From: Anisakis pegreffii
Lineage: Eukaryota > Nematoda > Chromadorea > Rhabditida > Anisakidae
DNA length: 64,000 bases
Assembly: GCA_035041965.1 (NCBI GenBank)
Contig: JAPYMA010000516.1
Span: forward strand, 1-64,000
Direction of reading: 5' to 3'
The notes under the pieces are model-generated. The model ran no database searches and was not told the origin of the DNA. It saw nothing but the letters and a program-made list of their open reading frames with translations. Position 1 is the first letter of the stretch; each line of letters opens with the position of its first letter. The position numbers were made by a program, and so were the translations under genes. This document shows positions 49,068 to 60,117 of this stretch, one piece after another.

Positions 49068-49907
49068 TTACTCAAACGAATAAAGTGAGCAACTGATAAC
49101 AGAAACGGAGATATTCACTCGGTTTCGATGAATTCTAAACCATAGAGGCGACGAGATAAAACATTTCCAAAGAAATGGCTCAACCAATCGCACACCACTA
49201 ACGAATCTTCAGCACAAGTAAATCATCCTGAAGTGATGAGGACTATCAAATTCTATCCACCAAGTTCTGAGCCATAATGACCAAGTAAAAGATTTCCATC
49301 TTCATTTTCCAGGAGTTTATTCTTGATAATGGATAATGCAAAAAATGCTTTACACCAAAATCATGATTAAATAATGTTAGAAAATACTCTCAAGGGTTGA
49401 ATTTACCCTCAAGAAATGGTAGTAATCGTGTGTTTCTCAACCAAGCGATGTTTCTGATCTTGGTTTGATATTTGGGGTGTAAAGGAGCGTTTGCATCGTT
49501 CCAGCCAGATTTGCAAGCTTCTTTCCTTAAAATTTTCGGTATTCCAATAACTTTATTTTGGTCAAAAACTTAACCAACAAAAAAGAGACGTTGATGCTTC
49601 GCAATTCATTTGCAGTCATTTTTTCGCCATCATTCGAATTTTCGTAACCTATTCATTTTTCAATCATCCGAACGAGCGATTTTTCTGATATTTGTCCCGA
49701 TAATTGAATTTAGCATTTAACCACATTGTTGCCTTCAGCAGCGGAAATGCGTTTTTTTATCTGAAATGAATGTGGAATATCCGATAGTAAGCAGTGTTTC
49801 GAAGTTGCTGATCAAGACCACGAAAACTTCGATCTGAAAACGTATGTAACTAATGATATTTTCGTTCTTTTACTGTCGTCAATGTATTTTGCTAAGCTGA
49901 TATTACA

Positions 49908-49986
49908 TTCAATAAGATTGTTACATTCAAAACCACCGATTACATTCAAATATTACATTCAAAACCACCGATTCAATAAGATTGTT
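49908..49986. repeat. Cluster of short direct repeats
   Basis: TTACATTCAAAACCACCGAT occurs at 49921 and 49953, and TTCAATAAGATTGTT at 49908 and 49972. This looks like a small local duplication. Confidence 0.85.
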
Positions 49987-50136
49987 CGGGTAGTGTTGGG
50001 TACCAAAAATGACACGATTTCTGTCGTACTATTAGATAGAATTTTCAAAATGATGGATCATTTCAATCATGAAGTTTTTCATATCTCATCATCACTCTTT
50101 GACAGCTTGTTTGCATTTAGAACTTTGTTGGTCAAG

Positions 50137-53100
50137 ATGGCGATGGACAAAATAATTAAGCCAGACGAACAGGACTATATTTCACCGCTGATCTCTTTTA
50201 GAGATTTCAAAGAAGTAATCGCTCAGTTGCTTTGATTATATATTCATGTTGATTGTTATGGAAAAAGATTATCATAGACGTGTGATCCTATACGTTTAAT
50301 TCCATAAAGTTTTTCACTTGTTTTAAATCACAATTCTGTTTATTTACAAACCCACCTAGTCAAATCGTTAGGTTATAATTGATAAATAACAAACATTTCA
50401 ATTCTCCTTCACAATATTTCCAGTGTTGTCATAATCGACTATCAGAAAAGCAAAACGACAGAATGTTTCATTGCAGAAAGCTTTAGCAGCTCGCGATAGC
50501 TTGCGTGATGCACTTAAGTTGCCATCTGTCCGTGCATTCATCTACCCAGATGATATACCCGAAGAACCACCGCACATGGTCGGTAAACTGGGTGGTGCAT
50601 TCGACAGAGCGTTTGAACGAGACGATGAAGAGAGGATACGAGGCATCGTTAAGGTTGGTATCCCGCATGATGAGGCCACAACTTCATTAGCTGCATTAAG
50701 GTGAGGTCATCTCTAACGATTCTTCAGTAGTCAGTCTAACTTTTGAAGAATTTATTTCCAAAATTTAATATTTGGTTTTGGCACTCTTCTAGTTTAGCTG
50801 TCGTTGTTCAGTTCTGATTGCTCTCATCTCATTATGGAATATTGAAATAAAAATGTGAATGCCATCAAAAAAAAAGCTGATTTATCGAACAGTTTTGGTT
50901 GTACCATATCATTTAGTATAACCGGTTTCAGTTTTATCAACTCGTGTGATGTTACCTCTTTTAGGATGTGGGTAGAAAATTACGAGAAACTGACATGGAA
51001 GGAATATAAAATAAGTGATCATTAAGTGTTATTTAATTTTTGAATTTAAGGATGGCTGATGATTTGGCTGAAGCGAATAAACGAGATGTTTTCTTTCGAC
51101 GTAATGTTGAGATTGATGACCTACCGACAGAAACAACTCTAGAAACACTTAAGTATGCGTTCGGTTTTGATTTCAAGATTCATTTTATTAACTACTCTAA
51201 AATTGCACAGAATTGAAGTGGTACACTATCAAAGTTATCTTTTCCACCAAAACGTACAAAAAATTTCAGTTATCCTATTTGGCTATAAATTTTTTGGCGA
51301 TAAATTTCTCGTTGCATTCGTACGTTTCGAATTTTAGAATCCGAGCGAAGGCACTCGAACAGTTGAAACCGCTGAAGAAGCCGTTTCGTCGAACACAAGA
51401 TGAAGTGTGAGGTTTTTCTTTGGAATTCTATTTGCGCTATGTAAAGATGTGATGCCGTTTCGTCATATTTCATGTCCACATAACTTTTCAGGGCGAATGA
51501 AAAGAATCTTCAAGAACGCGTTAAAATGCAGCAGTTCATGTTCCAAAAGATCAAACGTTTGAAATATGTCAATCATTACGAAAATGTTAGTTCATTATAA
51601 TGTATTATAGGATAGTAATTTTTTTTCGATTTAAATAATTTCATTTTAAATAGATGAATGTTGAGTAACGATCGCAATTATAATTTAAGGACATGCATCA
51701 CACTCGAATATCTGAAACAACTGAACCAGCGGTTGTTAACGATATCGTTGTAACGTTGGTTATTTGTAAACCTTACAATCATGTACCGCAACCCTATGAA
51801 AGGAGATCTCTAAGGGTGATAATATTTAATTTTATTTCTTTCATCATAGCTCGAATCTAGGTGCTGTTCGACGTTTTGAAAGTGTATCAATCATTTTCAA
51901 GTCAACTAGTTGTCTGTTTTAAAATCATTGCATCGAAGTTAATTGATATGCCATTTTACACATAAAACTTTAATAATCAGATAATATTGTTGGATGTTCA
52001 TTCTTTGAAGATTACTGTGTTGATTGAGAAGATACACTCTGATTTGTTCATCTGCACTGACTATGAGACACTTTTATCTGTTGATACGATTATTACGTTT
52101 GCATGTTTTGTAGATAAAACCTTATTGGAGGTTTCGATTACGCGGTGAAACGAGTTTGATTGAAATGCATTCGCTCTTTAAGTGTTCAGCAGATTATGGT
52201 ACGAGCATTGATACAGTCGATGAACTTCCTAAATTGACCGATCTTAATATGGTTCGTTCAAGCGTGTTTTTGTGTTGAATTGTCACTTATATTATAAATG
52301 ATGTGGAGATAGTACCTTGTGGGTTTTTGGATTCGAAGATTTGCATTTTTCTGCAATCTGTGTCGTAATGGTGAACTTGAAAGCCAATTTGTTTAATGAT
52401 TCATGAGTAATATCACGCATTTTTTCAGTTCAAATACCCATCGTCATTTATGTTCATTCATGATACCTTCTATGTACCACAACAATTCTACGTATCAGAG
52501 CAGACACTCGCGCAGTTAGACACTTCGAAAATGACTCCAATGACTGATATTTCTTTGTTAGTTTCTAATCGCTATTATATCTCAATTTTTGTCATGTAGT
52601 ATTAGGTTGTTCGCTGCAATGCGTTTATGACCAGTCTGATCGTGAATAATTTATGTTATTTGAGTTTCGATATTGTTATTCCATAATCCTTTAATATCTT
52701 CTTGTTTTGATTATGATTAGTTGCATGGAATATTGCGTTGTTTCAGACCAATTCGGAAATGGATGGAGAAGAAGAAAGACAATTTTGGCCCAGTGGAGAT
52801 GAAAGATCTTGCCGGCATACAGGTATTACTGTTTTTCTTTTCTTTTCTTTTCAAGCTTTTGATGCGTGCACCTCATTCGCAGTGAAACGAGAGTGATGCT
52901 GTTTATTATTGTGCAGAAAGTTGTTGGTGATATCGTATGTCATAGGTTAGTATTGAAAGTAAACGTAGAACGAGTGAAGAACTCTCCATTTTTTAGTTGC
53001 AAAAGCTGTAGTTTGTAGTTTGTAGATACAAGACCTAGTGTGCAGGCTCGGCTATCCATATGTTTATGTTCATCAAGGCAGTTGTGAACATGTATTTTAC

Positions 53101-53584
53101 TTTACTGATTTGCGATTGATGGATGCTCAAGATTATCCAATATCATTTCCACAAATGCTATCAGATACGAGTTTCGAACACAATTGCAAAATTTGTCATC
53201 GTCACATTGCCGAGTAAGTTCGACTGGTTCATTTATTGTTTTGGCTTTTATTTGACTACGAATAAAGATCAAACATCTTTAACGAGATAGATTGATGTAT
53301 ATGAGAGGTTGTTCCTTTGCAAGTACCGTGTCATAAATTTACTAAATGATATGAATAGAATCGGTGTATTTTTATTTCTGGTTCGCATACGATGAATTTC
53401 GATAGACTAAAGTCTAAAAAATAATTGACTTTTCAGATGGATTGTGGAGGGAGAGGAAATGCCAGCAGATCCAGTACATATGTGCGATGGATGTTTTACG
53501 AGTTACCACTTCGTCTATCAACATCGGCGTGATTTGAAGTCAAGAGCACATCCGTATATGGATGCTTCTTGTCTCCAACTTTGA
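50137..53584 (+). CDS. snpc-3: snRNA-activating protein complex subunit 3 (SNAPC3/SNAP50)
   Basis: Twelve exons with consistent phases: 50137-50214, 50477-50700, 51051-51152, 51338-51406, 51492-51585, 51690-51815, 52114-52251, 52429-52556, 52747-52822, 52917-52945, 53046-53213, 53437-53584; 459 residues. SNAPC binds the proximal sequence element of snRNA genes and recruits RNA polymerase II or III. The C-terminal half carries the SNAP50 zinc-finger signature: RLGYPYVYVHQGSCEH, FTDLRLMDAQDYP, HNCKICHRHIAEWI, MCDGCFTSYHF, and the family ending AHPYMDASCLQL. Upstream, FMFIHDTFYVPQQFYVSEQT and LPIRKWMEKKKDNFGPVEMK match the middle domain. Human SNAPC3 is 411 residues. The first exon (MAMDKIIKPDEQDYISPLIS) was chosen because its donor phase fits exon 2. 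An additional possible exon at 51981 onward was left out because it lacks a usable donor. The suffix of the worm symbol is unknown. Confidence 0.9.
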
Positions 53585-54429
53585 TCTCGTTCTACTTTAA
53601 ACTCCAGTTTATTCGTCTCATTCCTAGCCTAATATGAAATGACCAATGTGAAATATTTCGAATATTCACTTTGTCTGTCTCAGTTTGTTGTATGCTAACT
53701 TCAGTGTCTCAACTATTTTCGGGCTCAAAACTTGCAGTCGGCAAATAACGACCCATCAAAATAGTTATGATGAAAAATTGTTCATCTTATAAGTTTGTCC
53801 TCTCAAAATCATATTTTGTTTAAATTTTGAACTCATCATTCAGTCATTACTGATGTGTAGTATTGTGTTTATTGGTCAAATCCATCTCAAAATTGTAATT
53901 TTTGTCCGGAATCCGAATTTAGAATTGTGGAGAATTGATATAGGCCAAATTATAAATAAAATGATTCCAGTGCGAAAAATCAGATTGTTGTACCATTCAG
54001 TGTTAAACCATGTAAAATATTTTTATCGATTTTATTTTATTGGTTATTTTGTTGATTAACTGTGGATGCTGCGCAATTTGCTATTGTTATTGTTGTTGGT
54101 GTTTTTGCAATACTTTTAGCGTTTTTGCTGTCCTGTTGATCAGCATCCGCCGTTGGCGTTATCAAACAAATTTTGAAAATTATGAATAAAAAATTATGAA
54201 TATCAGCCGAAAATCTCATCCTATAGCAGCACATTAGTGGTGCTAGCCGAAATGCAGCTGTGGAGCATAAGAGAGCAGAGCATGTTATTAAAAATGGTAG
54301 AGGTCGAGTGAGATCAGTGTCTTAAATGCCGGGACTGGTTGAAATTATGATAACGAAAAAAGCATTCCACCAAATGCAGATCTGTTTCAGTCTGAACAGT
54401 TGGTTTCCGTGAAGTGGTACACTAAAAAC
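53585..54429. other. Intergenic region between SNAPC3 and HAD phosphatase
   Basis: Holds the SNAPC3 3' UTR and the promoter or outron of the next gene. The short frames at 53853-54059 (plus) and 54037-54234 (minus) have no support. Both flanking genes are on the plus strand. Confidence 0.6.
54389..54390 (+). promoter_or_regulatory. Probable SL trans-splice acceptor of HAD phosphatase
   Basis: CTGTTTCAG ends here, 39 bases before the start codon, with no in-frame upstream exon needed. This is inferred from the nematode context. Confidence 0.5.
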
Positions 54430-55995
54430 ATGCTAATCCGCTTATTGCCTCGACTTCTAACACTCACCTCGAAGAGTGTCCGTCAATCGCTACGTTATGC
54501 ATCCGTAACCTCTAAGGTAAACTTATGCACCTGTTTATTGTATGTGTATGAATGGTTGTTGATTTAAACGAGCCGCATCAAAACCTTACACCTATGGGAT
54601 TTTATGCAACGATATCAGTGTAAAATGATCGTGCGCATTTAAGGTGGACAATCGTGTGCATTACGCGCAAGTAACACATGTAATTTTTGATTTGGATGGT
54701 TTGTTGATCGATTCAGAGCCGTTATTTGTGGAAGTCAATAAGCGTGTTATGGCCAAATATGGGAAAGAATATACGATTGAATTGAAAAAACTCACATTGG
54801 GTATGAGTCAATTACCTGGAATTGAGCTCGTTCTTGATAAAGTGAGTGTTCATGATGTGATTTTATCAGCATTCAGGGATTGAAAAATTTGTTTTTCAAA
54901 TGGCCAGTAATATTTTTTGAGTGCATTGCTTGCTTTGATTTACACGAATTTGATGGTGATTGCGTTTGGGAAGTAATTGATTGTGTGGACCATTGCAATG
55001 CAATTATCTTTCAGGTTGGGTTGAAAGATAAGGTCAGTGTGCAAGAGTATGCGGCTGAATACGATGCATTGTTGCCTGAATTATTACCGCAATGCTCACT
55101 GATGAAAGGTGCGATGCGCTTTGTGCGTCACTTGGCTGAGCACAATATTCCACGAGCAATTTGCACCGGATCACCGGATTTAGAATGCAATATCAAGTTA
55201 ACGAATCATAAAGAACTGCGCGATTTGATTCCATTTCATAGTGCGTTTTTCATTTGATTCATCCTATCATCATCACACATCGTTAAGTATCGCTACCCTT
55301 CAGATAGCATGTTGCGCATAATGTTTATTGCTCAATTTCTTCGCTGATGCTTTCATTAGTGGTGCAATCAGAAGATTTGAGTAAAGTCAAAAAAAATATG
55401 AGCGTCATCATCAAATACATTTGCGTTGTTGTTACATTTCATATCACTTGAAATGATAACTAATTGAATTTCGAGTTCCTAAGTTGTCACAGTGTTGACT
55501 GTACACAGTTTGAGAAGTCATATCTGAAACGTTGCATTCAGTAAACAATAACTTTTTGTAATATTAAGTGGATTCTTTGAAATATCACGATAACAATTAG
55601 AAACTCTCTTTTTCATCTTCAGTCCATTATCATTAGTTATCACTTATCGACAAATATGGTAAACGAGCTGACGTTGTGAAGCAATAATTGTTTTATCGAT
55701 TCAGGTTCGAGGCAGCGATCCGGAGATTCGTCGTGGGAAACCGGCTCCAGATTGCTTTTTGGTGACGATGAATCGTTTCGAGAAGAAACCCGAAAGTTCG
55801 CGTAATGTTTTGGTATTTGAAGATTCGATTAATGGTACTCGCGCTGCGATTTCAGCCAATATGCAAGCCATAATGATTCCCGATGTTCGCTTCACAACAC
55901 CACCGAAAGAGTTGATCGCTCAAACTCGAATGATTCTGAACAGTTTCGATGATTTCAAGCCTGAATCTGTTGGCTTACCTGCTTATAAATGTTGA
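54430..55995 (+). CDS. HAD-family phosphatase, pseudouridine-5'-phosphatase type (PUDP/HDHD1)
   Basis: Four exons: 54430-54516, 54644-54841, 55015-55242, 55705-55995; 267 residues. HAD motif I VIFDLDGLLIDSEP holds the nucleophile Asp and the acid/base Asp. The cap contains LTLGMSQLPGIELV. Motif II is CTGSPD, motif III is RRGKPAPDCF with the Lys, and motif IV is VLVFEDSINGTRAA. The C-terminal end NSFDDFKPESVGLPAY matches human PUDP, which dephosphorylates pseudouridine 5'-phosphate; the substrate here is inferred. Exon 1 (MLIRLLPRLLTLTSKSVRQS onward) is basic and hydroxylated with no acidic residue, as in a mitochondrial presequence; the human enzyme lacks it. Intron 3 is best read with a GC donor (CATAGT then GCGTTT), which keeps a gap-free alignment through FHSVRGSDPE. 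With GT donors the join breaks or loses two residues. Confidence 0.9.
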
Positions 55996-57001
55996 TTATG
56001 AAACTGTCTTGTCGCTAAGGGATATATATGTATGTGCTTATAGCTAGTCGCGATAAGTGTCTTCATATTGTCGTTCTTAGTGATGTGTAAGGCTATGTTG
56101 TATTTTGATTATACAAACATTGTTGCATTGATTCCAACTGCGTTGATTTATGCACTAACTGACAATTTGGGATACTCTTCTGTGATAATGCTTGTAATTG
56201 ATGAACGATTCATTTTCAGTTGCTTTGAAATGACTAGCAATAAAAGTATTTCATCGAATGCTTTCCTCTACTATCATAAAATTCGCTATGGGGTAAGAAT
56301 AGCGTAAGCTCATGGTGATTGCAAGATGCCATGAAATAGATCAAATGAGATAGTATGTAAATATATTGGGATTAGCGGAGAACATGGACGTTGTTCGTAT
56401 GGATGCTTATGGTCTACACGACGTTCACACGAATTTCAAGCGCTTGTTTGAATGTAGTGCTTCAACGCAGGCAGTAGTTCACTTTTGTGGTGAGATTGGA
56501 GGATGTGAAAGGTGTTGTTCGGGAATTGTTTCTTTGTAAGTGCACCTATAGTGCATTATTCACTTCATTGTCACTAAACACACTCAAACGCAGGCTGCTA
56601 TCTACAAACAAAAATAAATGAGTTAGAACTTATCAATCGCATGCCACATTAGTGGAATGGCTTGGAAATCGGTAAGGGATCAGAATGTTTACGATTCATC
56701 ACTCTAGCACCACCTTAACTCTGCCGAACTGCTCTAGCTAATGCCAGCTCTAGAAACACTTCACAACAAGAGATCAGCTCTAATCTCACATACGCACTCA
56801 ACTCACTGGATACTTGTACAGTGACACGTCTGTCCTGCAAGTGACCTTTCGAACTTCATGGCTCATCATGTCGGTCGCTCGCCGACGTTTTCAACCGATG
56901 TGACTTAAACCAACACGATGGGTTCCAGCAGACTTTCAAGACAACTTCACATCATCTACGCAGTTTTTCTCTTTTGTTGTTGTATAGTCTCTTATGTATA
57001 G

Positions 57002-57171
57002 CGACGGTAACCGAGTGTAGTTTCGTCGGAATTCCGAGATTTGGATTCCGACGGAAGAATTTTGAAATTCGATCGGATTTCAATGGAGGAGTTTTGACGT
57101 TCGTTCAGAATGCCGAAATGTCGATTCGGTCGGACTTCGACCGAGCTGAAATTTCATTGGTATGCCATCAC
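57002..57171. mobile_element. MITE-like element, copy B (decayed)
   Basis: Similar to 7371-7590. The left end is CGACGGTAACCGAGTGTAGT; the right end read inward is TGATGGCATACCAATGAAAT. Both copies contain CGGAATTCC/GGATTCC words. Flanks are TATA-rich on both sides, so the target duplication is ambiguous. Confidence 0.5.
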
Positions 57172-58292
57172 TATATATGTATGTTAGAAACATATAAATT
57201 TACATGACGAACAGATCACATGAAATGGTAACGATGTGCTGTATGCATGTGTGCGTAGTTTATCGTTACTGTTTATCGGAACAAGGTCATTTTAGTTTGT
57301 TTGTCGATTGTTAAGGTTATGATAAAGAGATTTTATTCACCGATTTCATGTTAAGACTCACATCGATATCAATCTTACTGCTGTTCTTATACAGACACTT
57401 CGATTTTTATCTCATTTCCTCATAGTTTACGTGTAATTTACTGATAATTTTTTGAGTACTTTGGTTTGCTCAATTTTAGTTGATCACCTTCCATTCTGTT
57501 CACAGAGTGCTGTTGCAATTGTGTTCACACTACAATCATTTCAATCGTTGAAGAACATCCGAGTTCAAAGCGCTGGGGTTATAGTAGAACGTCAGAGGAA
57601 CCGTGCTTAGATGTTTAACTGCTGAAGGCGTTCGCAACCAAGACAAATGCTTCAGTGGTTGTGACTTCACTTCAGCCTTCTGAAGCACACATCCGACAGT
57701 TTTGTCATGAAGTTGTTGATGTTCTTCAAGATTCATTGCTCGTTTTGATGCTTTATTCGCTGTGACCCTCACGTTTATCCGTCTTGTCGTCAAAAACACC
57801 CACTCTAGTCAATTATTATCGTTGGTCTTTTGATCGTTTTTAGTGATATTCAACTGCGAATGCACTCCTCATCAATAAATTTTATGAACATCTTCCATTG
57901 TCTTCCATCATTATTTCCTGTCTTTTTCAATCAGCCAAAAATTCTCCAATCAAGTGGAAATTTCATTTGCCATACTGGTCTAGCATGGTTCTGATAAAGA
58001 ATTTGTCGATTGAGATGTTGAACATTGCACAAGTGAGTCATGTTCGTTCGCAATCGTGACCGTGAATCACTCCGTTTGAACGTCCGTCATATTTCCGTTT
58101 GTTTGCATTTCATTTCATCTTCATTGACGTGCATTATTCATGTTACCATTGCTTATTCGTGCCTGTCATTCTTCTGTCCTTCCAGTGCTCATATTTCAAT
58201 TTAAATTCCATGCTTTTACACTGTTACTCTACTACTGCGATCTATTAAGAGACTGTGCAGTTTTGTTCATTAAGCAGTAGTGTTATTATTTC

Positions 58293-58294
58293 AG
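58293..58294 (+). promoter_or_regulatory. Probable SL trans-splice acceptor of mlc-4
   Basis: TTATTATTTCAG ends here, 34 bases before the start codon. This is the expected form of a trans-splice site in a nematode gene. Confidence 0.55.
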
Positions 58295-58328
58295 GTGGTA
58301 GCAACGTGTTTTTACTAATTCCTTTGAA

Positions 58329-60117
58329 ATGGCATCAAGAAAAACGTTGAACCGTCGACCACGTCCCCAGCGCGCCACTAGCAATGTTTTTGCTATGTTT
58401 GATCAAGCACAAATTCAGGTTATATCATTTTACTTCATCAAATAGCAAAACTTATCACAGAAGAAGCAAGTAGAAAGGTGAACGAATGTCGTGTTCGTAA
58501 GCCACAGGGATTTGTATTGAGCTTTCTCCAGAGTTTTCGATAATTGCAGGTTAACTGATCAACGTTTGCTTGTTTGACGATAGCACATCTAACAAAACTA
58601 CGGTCGTGAGATGGATTTGCTATAACTATAGATGCTTGCAGTCAGATAAATGAACAGTGTACGTATAGTCAATGAGATGAGAACAGTTTGATGGGTTTCG
58701 GAAGCCGTGTTGTTTTGCGTATATTGTTGTGTTTTGCAGGAATTCAAAGAGGCTTTCAATATGATCGACCAAAATCGTGACGGTTTCATCGATGTGCAAG
58801 ATTTGCAAGATATGTTCGCCTCACTTGGTATGACGAACTTTTGTTCTATTACATTTCACTTCAACGAGTTACTCTATCAATAGTGGTGATTTGAGTGCTT
58901 GTGATTTTCATAAATTTCCTTATTATTAGATTCAGCAAACTTTCAATAATTTCTTCAGCAGTCTTTGGAATATTACGTCTCAAAAATTTCATGTCAATTC
59001 TGCGTGAGCTATTCTCCAGTTCATAGGCAAATATGGCATGAATTCGATATAGTTTATAAGTTGTACTACTATCTTTCTGTTCACTGTGGAAGTTATTTTC
59101 CCTCTTATTTAACTATTCGTTCCGTTAAGGTAAGGAAGTGAAAGAAGATTTCCTCGAAAAGATGGTCAGTGAAGCTCCAGGACCAATTAACTTCACGATG
59201 TTTCTCACTCTTTTCGGTGAAAAACTGACTGGTACCGATCCAGAAGAGGTATTTCTTCTCAATGAATCAGTTGTTTTTATTTATCGTTTAGTGTGATCAC
59301 GTACCTGAATGTGTGTCATTGCATTACGTATCGATTAATGAAAATCACGATGATTTGCTTGGTTTGTACAGAATATTTGCAGTGACGAGAATGAAAATGT
59401 TGAGTTAATAAATTTACATGAGTGTTGGTATCGTCAAAGATTGAAATGTTAAAGGTGATAAGGAATGCATTCCAATGCTTTGATGAGGATAACAGTGGTT
59501 ACTTGAATGAAGATCGATTGCGAGAACTGTTGACAACTATGGGTGATCGTTATACGGATGATCAGGTTTTACTTCTTAGAACTGAAATTAAAAATTTTGT
59601 TTTAACATTTATTGAATTACCAACAAAAGCTAGACAATATTATATTCACCTGCCGAACTGATATTTTTCGATTGTTATCACTGTTACTTCTAATTCCTCA
59701 TTGTCAGGACTTTTATGATTACGATTATTAATTCTTTCTAAATTAATAGGAAACTGCAGAAAAAAGGATTTCTGTACGTTGTTATTCCACATGCACCAGT
59801 TTCTTAATTGCATCATTTTCATTCAATAAGTCAAAAGGAAATGAAACCACATACGATGTGCGCTTTCTTTCTATGAATCAGTTATTCACCTAAAATGCTG
59901 ACTGTGTGCTGCAATGTACCGAATGAAGTCGTGTAAAATTTAGAGTGAGCCTGAATGTTTTCGTTTGATGAAGATTTGGAATTGATTTGAAATTTTATCA
60001 TATTATTAGGTGGATGAACTGTTCCGTGATGCACCCATCAAAAATGGACGATTCGATTACATCGAATTCACTCGAATGCTGAAACACGGTACTAAAGATA
60101 AAGACGATGCCAACTGA
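58329..60117 (+). CDS. mlc-4: Non-muscle myosin II regulatory light chain
   Basis: Five exons: 58329-58418, 58740-58827, 59130-59248, 59455-59565, 60010-60117; 171 residues. It binds the neck of non-muscle myosin II heavy chain and switches the motor on when phosphorylated, in cytokinesis, embryo polarity and morphogenesis. The N-terminal phosphorylation site is intact ([14 protein letters not shown], adjacent Thr and Ser). EF-hand 1 has a good metal loop ([12 protein letters not shown]). Later EF-hands are degenerate except [11 protein letters not shown]. Conserved blocks [20 protein letters not shown] and [20 protein letters not shown] follow, and it ends [10 protein letters not shown]. It is very close to C. 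elegans MLC-4 as I remember it; intron phases agree throughout. Nothing odd. Confidence 0.97.

Larger units (their letters stand above)
47882..50136. other. Intergenic region with hairpin and small repeats
   Basis: Contains a perfect hairpin at 49007-49067 and a direct-repeat cluster at 49908-49986. Between about 48270 and 48890, two blocks share the word TGAAAAC(T/C)GATGAAGG (48298, 48660), and open blocks there (for example KFTEIAPLRINDMDQMQEID near 48808) may be gene debris. No complete gene seen. Confidence 0.45.
55996..58328. other. Intergenic region upstream of mlc-4
   Basis: Contains MITE-like copy B (57002-57171) and short frames only. The minus-strand frame 57536-57799 has no splice context. 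The promoter of mlc-4 is expected in the right part, but no specific element was recognised. Confidence 0.55.
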
